A stretch of DNA of 64,000 nucleotides, from the NCBI RefSeq assembly GCF_000744455.1, contig NZ_JQLY01000001.1, forward strand, positions 1,952,501 through 2,016,500, written 5' to 3'. The position numbers and the translations under genes were made by a program. The notes below the pieces were generated by a model. The model ran no database searches. It saw only the letters and a program-made list of their open reading frames with translations, and was not told the DNA's origin. Source of the DNA: Methanobacterium sp. SMA-27 (GTDB lineage Archaea; Methanobacteriota; Methanobacteria; Methanobacteriales; Methanobacteriaceae). Of the stretch, positions 57,852 to 64,000 are shown one piece after another; positions within the stretch are counted from its first letter, which is position 1; each line of letters opens with the position of its first letter.

Positions 57852-58835
57852 ATGAACATGGACTGCATATGTGGAGCTGGGTGTGTCAAAGATTCCGCAA
57901 CTATATTAAAACAAATTAAGAATAAATACCCAGCTTGTGTACATTGTAAAAATCCACATCTTAAAAAATTCAAACCACTTAAAGATCAAATAGAATTTAA
58001 ACGATTGAATGAAAATTTTGGATTGTGTACTTGTGGAAAAAGACATTTAGATGTTGTTATGGCACATATACTAAAAATCATGATTCACGAGGGCATAAGA
58101 GATGAAAACTCCACTTTAAGAAATACATGCACACCCTTAATAACTCCAGCATATCCAACAAAATCCCCACCTTATCTTATGGAAAATTCAATGGTCATAT
58201 TAACAGATAAAATAACAAAAAATTGTGCTGATAAAATAATAAATGAAATACCCGAAGTGAAAGGTATTTTATATGGAGATATACGGCAAACAGTTGGATT
58301 AAAAGATTCAGATTCTGAGCCTAATGTATATAAACTCCTTGCAGGGTGTGACATGAGATGTGATGTGGTTTTTACACCATATGGCGAATTATGTATCTAT
58401 CGAAACCAAGCTGAAATTCATGTTGAGTTTTCTAAACCAGTATCACCCAAAGTTGAGATATTAAAACCGTTCTTAGACAAATATAAAAACCCAAGCATTC
58501 TTGATTGTACTTGTGGTCCTGGAACACTTGGAATAACATGTTTAAAAGCAGGTGCAAAAAGAGTTGTATTCAATGATATTTGGTATCCTGCAATAAAAAT
58601 GACTTTACTGAATCTCCAAGTAAATGGATATGATACTGATTCTTTTGATGTTAATAAAGGTTTAATAGGATCAGGTGAAAATTTCCAAGTTTACTGTCAA
58701 GATATTAAGAAATTAGAAGAATCACTCCAAGAGAAGTTTGATATATGTATTATTGATACATTTCCTGGTGTTGATACAGAAAATTTCATTAATTCTGTAA
58801 AAGGATTTTGCAAAGAGGTTATTGTGATTAGTTAG
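57852..58835 (+). CDS. Cysteine-rich methanogen SAM-dependent methyltransferase-like protein
   Basis: 327 residues. The N-terminal part carries several cysteines (MDCICGAGCVKDS, YPACVHCKNPH, GLCTCGKRH) that probably bind metal or clusters. The C-terminal half is a Rossmann methyltransferase: SILDCTCGPGTLGITCLKAG is motif I (usually DxGxGxG) and RVVFNDIWYPAIKMTLLNLQ follows. Related genes are found in methanogens and are of unknown substrate. The gene stands alone, in the opposite orientation to its neighbours. Confidence 0.72.
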   Translation: MNMDCICGAGCVKDSATILKQIKNKYPACVHCKNPHLKKFKPLKDQIEFKRLNENFGLCTCGKRHLDVVMAHILKIMIHEGIRDENSTLRNTCTPLITPAYPTKSPPYLMENSMVILTDKITKNCADKIINEIPEVKGILYGDIRQTVGLKDSDSEPNVYKLLAGCDMRCDVVFTPYGELCIYRNQAEIHVEFSKPVSPKVEILKPFLDKYKNPSILDCTCGPGTLGITCLKAGAKRVVFNDIWYPAIKMTLLNLQVNGYDTDSFDVNKGLIGSGENFQVYCQDIKKLEESLQEKFDICIIDTFPGVDTENFINSVKGFCKEVIVIS

Positions 58836-58877
58836 GAGATTAATTCTATTATTTAATTTATTTTGTTTAACTCACAA

Positions 58878-60122
58878 TTATAACCCCGCATAAATAATAA
58901 TCGCTGGAACAATTAGAACTCCCATTAGATTAGATTTGTTAACTCCAATATAATGTGGTATTAAACCCAGAGAAATTGAAGTGATATATACTAGTAATAT
59001 ATACAAAAGATTTGTATGTTCAATAAGTGCGAAAAAAAATACTAATACGCTCATAAAAGTAATAACTAGTTTTGAAAGTTTGCTATAGTTTATTCGATTT
59101 ATATGTTTTATTAACATATCTCCCAGCTTTAGACATAAAAAGGTTGATATTGCTACTGCAGTGAGAGAAACAAATACAAATAAGAGGAGGTAGTTCACGT
59201 CAAAATTCTCGATCATTCTATCAATAAATACTGCGATACCGCTTCGAGGATTTCCAATTAAATATATTGCCATGAGCGAAAATAACGCATCGGATACGTT
59301 CACTCCACTCATTGCTACCAAAAACCCCTCTCGATTATTTCCCATATCCCCTCCACCACTTAATTCCTGTGCCAAAATACTTCCCTGAGCTGGTCCCATT
59401 CCCGGTAAAAATCCAAGAATACTACCTGCTATCCCTCCAGCAATTATTCCCCTAATAACTTTTTTATTTACTTTTAAACCTAATAAAATGTCTTGAACCG
59501 GTACCATGGAGTTCTTTGATAGACTATAAATTAAAGTACTAACCCCAAAAAGTCCTGTAAACATTGTTAAAAGAGAAACATTAGAGGATATGGGTGTGTT
59601 CAGCATTACCCATCCCATAATTCCTGAAAAAATAAATAAAAATATTGACCATGCCATTGAATATGTATCTCCATTAAGCCGTATTATCATGAAAACTACG
59701 GCTAATATCAGAATTATATAGATATAAGGTTTTAATATGCCATAAAGTGGAGGTAAACACATTACAAAGAGAGGTAGTAAAATTACTGTAACAATCAACG
59801 AACCAAATCCTCCAATAGTCACTAGTCTTATTGCTTCTCTACCCCTCCCATGTAGAATAAAATAATGACCAGGTAAAATTGATAGAACAGTACCCTCTTC
59901 AGGCACACCCAAAAAAATAGAAGGTAAAAAATCTATCATTGAATGTGAAATTGACATTGAAAGTAAGAATACAGCAAGAAATGCCGGTGAAAATGATTCT
60001 AATAGAAAGGTTGATGAAGCAAAGATAAAGGCGTCAACTGTGTTAACATGAATCCCTGGAATGATACCAGTTATTGCACCACATATAACACCAATTAAAC
60101 ATGCTAATAATATATCAAAAAT
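58878..60122 (-). CDS. TctA-family (DUF112) membrane transporter with ATT start
   Basis: 414 residues if started at ATT 60122-60120. The first standard start in this frame is ATG 59957, which would remove 55 residues. Those residues read [24 protein letters not shown], the TctA family's conserved first helix with its GxIPGxH motif, so they belong to the protein. AGGTGA lies four bases before the ATT. Downstream are [20 protein letters not shown] and [20 protein letters not shown], the repeat of the same motif. The family moves tricarboxylates or related acids; archaeal substrates are unknown. Confidence 0.8.
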   Translation of the reverse strand: MFDILLACLIGVICGAITGIIPGIHVNTVDAFIFASSTFLLESFSPAFLAVFLLSMSISHSMIDFLPSIFLGVPEEGTVLSILPGHYFILHGRGREAIRLVTIGGFGSLIVTVILLPLFVMCLPPLYGILKPYIYIILILAVVFMIIRLNGDTYSMAWSIFLFIFSGIMGWVMLNTPISSNVSLLTMFTGLFGVSTLIYSLSKNSMVPVQDILLGLKVNKKVIRGIIAGGIAGSILGFLPGMGPAQGSILAQELSGGGDMGNNREGFLVAMSGVNVSDALFSLMAIYLIGNPRSGIAVFIDRMIENFDVNYLLLFVFVSLTAVAISTFLCLKLGDMLIKHINRINYSKLSKLVITFMSVLVFFFALIEHTNLLYILLVYITSISLGLIPHYIGVNKSNLMGVLIVPAIIIYAGL

Positions 60123-60257
60123 TTAATCACCTAAAATAATATTTGTGATTTATAATTAATAATATTAATTATTAAAAAAGTATTATTATGATTATTTAAA
60201 AAATTTGGAAAATTAGAATTTTAGTTATATAAATAAAGAAAATAGTTATTAGAAGGT

Positions 60258-60527
60258 TTACATTAACCTTCTTACATCAACAACTTCAATACTAGCTACA
60301 TCTTCGAGTTTAGATAGGTTTTCTTCTATCTTTTCTGTGCCGCCTTCTGCATCATCTACAACAACCGTCACATTAAGGGCAACAAGCCCAAATGCTATTG
60401 GTTCTTCTTCAATGCTGTGCAGTTCTGTATTTTCAGGTATTGAATTTTCTATTCCTGCCTTAACTTTAGCCAGATCAATTTCAGGACTTTCTGGCATTAA
60501 CTTGATTGTTGCTACAACTTCTCCCAT
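60258..60527 (-). CDS. ef1b: Elongation factor 1-beta (aEF-1beta)
   Basis: 89 residues: MGEVVATIKLMPESPEIDLA, EEEPIAFGLVALNVTVVVDD and LEDVASIEVVDVRRLM. This is the complete archaeal guanine-nucleotide exchange factor for aEF-1alpha. The start has GAGGCGAAAT upstream. It follows the zinc-ribbon protein gene in the same orientation, an arrangement common in euryarchaea. Confidence 0.95.
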   Translation of the reverse strand: MGEVVATIKLMPESPEIDLAKVKAGIENSIPENTELHSIEEEPIAFGLVALNVTVVVDDAEGGTEKIEENLSKLEDVASIEVVDVRRLM

Positions 60528-60639
60528 TATTTCGCCTCCTTACAATCATCAATCTTAAGATTGATTTAAGGTTGAATATAATTAATACACCTAAATTTAG
60601 GTGTATGTTTTACTTAAAAATTAAAAAAGATCTAAGTTA

Positions 60640-60801
60640 TTATGGTCCTTTAAAGCCACATTCACATTTGTATAAATGTCCGAATGTTCTGCATTTCTGG
60701 CATCTGTAGAGCATTTTCTCGCATTCTGGGCATGGAAACTTAACATAGTTTTCCACTGGTGATATTTCCTGTTTACAGGATGTGCATTCTATTTTCTCCA
60801 T
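60640..60801 (-). CDS. 53-residue zinc-ribbon protein (HVO_2753/DUF1610 type)
   Basis: Begins [20 protein letters not shown] and has eight cysteines in four CxxC or CxC-like pairs (CTSC, CPEC, CQKC and CEC), the two-zinc-ribbon pattern. Such mini-proteins lie next to aEF-1beta in many euryarchaea. The start codon is directly adjacent to the stop of mfnE (60802), and GGAGGAAATTAAATG provides a strong ribosome-binding site. Its role is unknown, though biofilm/motility effects have been tied to a haloarchaeal relative. Confidence 0.85.
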   Translation of the reverse strand: MEKIECTSCKQEISPVENYVKFPCPECEKMLYRCQKCRTFGHLYKCECGFKGP

Positions 60802-61470
60802 TTAATTTCCTCCAATGAGTGTATATTTCGAGCTTCGTCCTTCGATAATCGATATTACCCTATCAGGGTATTTGCCGTTAACAACATAGCAATTAGATTT
60901 ATATCTGATTAAAAGCTCGGGTAAAAATTCATCAACCGATGTTTCACCAAAATTTAGTAGTTTTTTTGCACCTATAATTTTTATAAGTTTCGCACCATCT
61001 TGGCTTGGATCATGCGTGTATATTCCATCTACATCTGTTGCTATTAATAGTTTGGCCTTCAGAAGATCTGATAAATAAAGTGCAATTGAATCTGAGCTCA
61101 CTCTCCAGCTATGTTCCAAAGGATCTTGATATTCCATTATGTCTGAAGGAATAAAAACAGGTATACTACCATGATCAATTACACTTTCGGCCTTTTCAAT
61201 AGATTTTACAGCTTCAAACCCTTCAACCTTGTCTGCAAGGAGTGTTCCTATTATGTCCATGCATAATATTGCTGATTTATGGTTGGCTGTATTTGAAAAT
61301 TGTAGATTTTTGTCATAATCTCTTATTTTATTTGCAAATATTCCCCCACCACAAATTATTAATATTTTTATAGGAATTTGATTGGAATTATTTAAATCTT
61401 TAACAGCTTCACATAATTTAATTGCTCTCTCAGGAAACAAACTTCCTCCCAATTTAATTACCCAATCCAT
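60802..61470 (-). CDS. mfnE: Methanofuran biosynthesis kinase MfnE (amino acid kinase family)
   Basis: 222 residues. The amino-acid-kinase start [20 protein letters not shown], then [17 protein letters not shown] and [20 protein letters not shown]. MfnE phosphorylates 5-(aminomethyl)-3-furanmethanol phosphate to the diphosphate used for methanofuran. Identification is by family and the methanogen context; other small kinases of this family are possible. It lies 12 bases downstream of pth2. Confidence 0.82.
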   Translation of the reverse strand: MDWVIKLGGSLFPERAIKLCEAVKDLNNSNQIPIKILIICGGGIFANKIRDYDKNLQFSNTANHKSAILCMDIIGTLLADKVEGFEAVKSIEKAESVIDHGSIPVFIPSDIMEYQDPLEHSWRVSSDSIALYLSDLLKAKLLIATDVDGIYTHDPSQDGAKLIKIIGAKKLLNFGETSVDEFLPELLIRYKSNCYVVNGKYPDRVISIIEGRSSKYTLIGGN

Positions 61471-61482
61471 ACATAAACACCA

Positions 61483-61824
61483 CTATTTCAGGAGCTTGAG
61501 ATCCTTTGTAATTTTATCAATCTTCTCATCTTCATCAGGACCTATTCCAAGACAGGTTATGGTTGATCTGGGCACTTCTGTGTGACCTGCATCATATACC
61601 AGGTAGATTGGCATGTTGGTGGCTTTTACAAGTTCGTATATTTCAAATAATTCTTCAAGATCCTTTACTTTTAATACAACCTTTTTTTCACCTTCAGATT
61701 CCCATTTTTTTAATATACGGTCATCTGCTTTTTTATACGCACCCAAACAACCATGACATGCTTGAGCAGCGATTTTACCCCGGCTCATGTTTAGATCTGC
61801 TCTCATTACTATGACTTGTTTCAT
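61483..61824 (-). CDS. pth2: Peptidyl-tRNA hydrolase, archaeal/eukaryotic type (Pth2)
   Basis: 113 residues: [59 protein letters not shown] and [14 protein letters not shown]. The catalytic K, D and T residues of the Pth2 fold are present. It frees tRNA from stalled peptidyl-tRNA. Complete length for the family (about 115). Confidence 0.95.
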   Translation of the reverse strand: MKQVIVMRADLNMSRGKIAAQACHGCLGAYKKADDRILKKWESEGEKKVVLKVKDLEELFEIYELVKATNMPIYLVYDAGHTEVPRSTITCLGIGPDEDEKIDKITKDLKLLK

Positions 61825-61890
61825 TCTTTCACCATTAATATTTGTTAAAAAGAGAAAAATATTGTATCAAATTTATCTTTCGAATTAAAT

Positions 61891-63099
61891 TTAAGATCTT
61901 AAAAGCCTCTTACCAACTCTGTCCACATCAACTGAGTAAAGTTCCATTCCGGGAATTAAAACCCTTACAACAGGAATTTCAATCTCTTTTCTGGTAAGAT
62001 CAACGTATAAAATATCTCTAAATCCACATTTGTTCAGGAGGAGTTTAGATGTTTCAATATCATCTCCAAAGGATTTTCCAGATATATTTTTTATACTATT
62101 TAGTTCCACCGTAGTTTCTGATTCACCAAACCAGTGACTGTTTATTCGTTTCATCCTTTCGTACCCTGCTTTTCTCATGAAAACTGCTCTAATAGTGTCT
62201 TCCCGTGTACCATGAATTTGTGTAGCCCTACTCTGTGCAACCTCAGTAAGAGCTCTAATCGCTGCAACTTCGGGATCAAGATGAGTTCCAACACCCAATG
62301 TTAAAAGAGCAGGATCTTTAAGAACTGTGTCATCTGAAACTGCCGCAATAGTAGTTATCTTTACATCAGCCGTTAAATCAACAAGTTTCACATTTATTCC
62401 GGCATTCTTGAACATGGCCAAAATATCCTTGATTATTGGATTCTCTGTATTTTCACAGTTAATCTCTGGTTTTGATATACGTTTAGATTCGAAAATGCTC
62501 CATGCATCCCTTTCAACTACTTCCATTATTCCATGGAATACAGCTTCCTCTAACCTATTACCCGATGCAAGGCCATTTGTATTGGATTGAAAAAGTTTAA
62601 TATTATTTTTTGGAGTATAGGGATGATAAACGGCATTTGCAGGTATTAAAACATCAGAGTCATCTTTGAGATTTGTTGATGTAACCCATTCAAGATCAAC
62701 TGTTTCAGGATCAAAGAGAACTTCGGGGAGAATCAAAGATCCAGGATGTAAATAATTATCTAATCTTTCATCTGAGCCTTCAAAGACACCACAAACAAAA
62801 TTTTGTCTACAATCATCATGTAATTCTGCAGAGTATCTTTCAAATGATTCCATCATAGCAGATGCTTTTGCTTGAGGTTTAGTAGCACCTTTACCTGCAT
62901 ATATGCTAACAGCACCATCTGCTGCTCCAGGTCTTATTGCAGAATAAACTGGAATTCCAACTCTGTCAAGATGAGTAATCTCTGCTACCCTAGTTACCCC
63001 GGCTACCCTCAACTTAGTTTCAACATTTTTTATAGTCTCTTCCGGAGCTATCGCCCTATGAGTGCATCCAAAATATTTTATAGGTACTTCTTTTAACAT
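61891..63099 (-). CDS. ycaO: YcaO protein for McrA-glycine thioamidation
   Basis: 402 residues. The N-terminal [20 protein letters not shown] is the methanogen-marker form of YcaO, followed by [20 protein letters not shown] and [20 protein letters not shown] (ATP/Mg residues). C-terminal: [20 protein letters not shown]. It converts a glycine of methyl-coenzyme M reductase to thioglycine, with TfuA as partner in most methanogens; tfuA is not in the window. ATG 63099 is preferred over GTG 63108. Confidence 0.92.
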   Translation of the reverse strand: MLKEVPIKYFGCTHRAIAPEETIKNVETKLRVAGVTRVAEITHLDRVGIPVYSAIRPGAADGAVSIYAGKGATKPQAKASAMMESFERYSAELHDDCRQNFVCGVFEGSDERLDNYLHPGSLILPEVLFDPETVDLEWVTSTNLKDDSDVLIPANAVYHPYTPKNNIKLFQSNTNGLASGNRLEEAVFHGIMEVVERDAWSIFESKRISKPEINCENTENPIIKDILAMFKNAGINVKLVDLTADVKITTIAAVSDDTVLKDPALLTLGVGTHLDPEVAAIRALTEVAQSRATQIHGTREDTIRAVFMRKAGYERMKRINSHWFGESETTVELNSIKNISGKSFGDDIETSKLLLNKCGFRDILYVDLTRKEIEIPVVRVLIPGMELYSVDVDRVGKRLLRS

Positions 63100-63237
63100 T
63101 GAAATCACTTAGAAATATTAATAATCGGAATTAATCTTTTAATAACCTTTTTACATTTGTAAATCCATTATTTTATAGTATATTTTAGATGTTAAATTCT
63201 TTGTGTAATCTAATAAAATTATTAAAAATAAATAGTA

Positions 63238-63852
63238 TTAATAAATACCGAAATATGCTTTTACAGCTAAAATTATAGCCACAACAAATGTGATTCCCCA
63301 TATAATGGGATTCCATCTTAAAACCTTAGCACCGTCAAATATACCCAATGGAATGAGGTTAAACGCTGCTAATATACTGTTTATTATGAAACCGTATACA
63401 ACAATGGTTCCAAATATGAATCCCATAATATCTGTGGGATTTTTGGTTACAAATGGTGTTAAAACCAGGAATAACAGTGCCAGTGCAATATTTACCAACG
63501 GGCCGGCGATGGATATTTTACCGTTCTGTTCTCTTGAAATGTACTCCCCATGAATATATACAGCACCAGGCGCCACAAAAACGAATCCTAATATAAAAGC
63601 CGTGAATAAGGCAAAAATTAATCCTTCTAACCACATTTTAAATTCTGCATAAAATCCATATCTAACTGCCACAAACTTGTGAGCAAGTTCGTGTAACACG
63701 AATCCCAATCCAACTGCAACGAGTAATGAAGGTATCAATAATATCAAATTCTCATTTATATTGCGACCGTTAATGAGGTATGCGAATATGACTGCAATAA
63801 CCAACATTGAGATGATTATGTCCCTAACCTCACGGGCTGTAAAACTGACCAT
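63238..63852 (-). CDS. Site-2 protease family (M50) membrane metalloprotease
   Basis: 204 residues. The zinc motif HELAH (H54, H58) is within FVLHELAHKFVAVRYGFYAE, and the third ligand lies in LIPLGIFDGAKVLRWNPIIW near residue 172. Five or six membrane helices. This compact S2P group differs from the 354-residue M50 gene at 17336. Substrate unknown; it stands alone, downstream of nothing within the window edge. Confidence 0.9.
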   Translation of the reverse strand: MVSFTAREVRDIIISMLVIAVIFAYLINGRNINENLILLIPSLLVAVGLGFVLHELAHKFVAVRYGFYAEFKMWLEGLIFALFTAFILGFVFVAPGAVYIHGEYISREQNGKISIAGPLVNIALALLFLVLTPFVTKNPTDIMGFIFGTIVVYGFIINSILAAFNLIPLGIFDGAKVLRWNPIIWGITFVVAIILAVKAYFGIY

Positions 63853-64000
63853 AATTTATAGACCTAACTTTACACATATAATGATTTCCATAATAAAATA
63901 ATATTAAGATTCAATATAGAATAATACACTATTAATTAGTTCATATTTATCATCTCATGGAATGTAGTTATAAATTATTATGCTAGATATATAGCCTTCG

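Overview
The window is about 64 kb of AT-rich archaeal DNA from a hydrogenotrophic methanogen of the Methanobacteriales (Methanobacterium-like). This rests on gene content: a CODH/acetyl-CoA synthase operon (cdhABC-cooC-cdhDE), a pyruvate:ferredoxin oxidoreductase operon (porCDABEF), the methanofuran kinase MfnE, the YcaO protein for McrA thioglycine, the archaeosine radical SAM enzyme RaSEA, aEF-1beta, Pth2, NcsA with a SAMP-like carrier, geranylgeranyl reductase, and tRNAs without an encoded CCA. No database search was possible; names rest on motifs and family knowledge.

Layout. (1) 1-6794: a radical SAM gene of the spore-photolyase-like family is cut in two. Its 3' part lies at 1-224 (minus) and its 5' part at 6192-6794 (minus), and an exact 18-bp direct repeat flanks about 6 kb of inserted DNA. 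The insert carries a small-heat-shock protein with tandem LEA-like repeats, a tiny 11-residue-repeat protein, two short glycine-rich membrane proteins (one with an in-frame stop), a 24-residue membrane peptide, a B12-binding radical SAM protein, two small unknown genes and a remnant of a restriction-modification enzyme. (2) 6.9-21.4 kb: RaSEA, a ThrE-like exporter, a TMEM175 pseudogene, a nucleotidyltransferase, a MarR-MATE pair with palindromic operators, CcdA-thioredoxin, a frameshifted DUF89 gene, a site-2 protease, the SAMP-NcsA pair and a DHPS-like protein. (3) 21.4-26.3 kb: por operon and fumarase alpha. (4) 26.5-39.3 kb: phosphate uptake (pstS x2, pstC, pstA, pstB, phoU), a frameshifted citrate synthase/citryl-CoA lyase gene, an anion transporter, UspA, TrkA, a multi-PAS protein and an HTH-PhoU regulator. 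(5) 39-45 kb: phosphoesterase, two tRNAs, ferredoxin plus geranylgeranyl reductase, a HEAT-repeat protein and a frameshifted DNA methyltransferase. (6) 45-53.4 kb: CODH/ACS operon. (7) 53.6-64 kb: a TadC/TadA-like secretion pair, a response regulator, a methyltransferase, a TctA transporter, aEF-1beta, a zinc-ribbon protein, mfnE, pth2, ycaO and a second M50 protease.

Together the por and cdh operons link CO2 fixation to acetyl-CoA and pyruvate through ferredoxin; fumarase and the citrate-synthase-like gene belong to the partial TCA cycle. Two themes deserve attention. One is the inserted stress-protein island with its clean attachment-like repeats but no recognisable recombinase. The other is a set of apparently intact proteins interrupted by single lesions (three frameshifts, one in-frame stop) or lacking a standard start codon although a good ribosome-binding site is present (ACG and ATT). 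These may be sequence errors, recent decay, or unusual translation.
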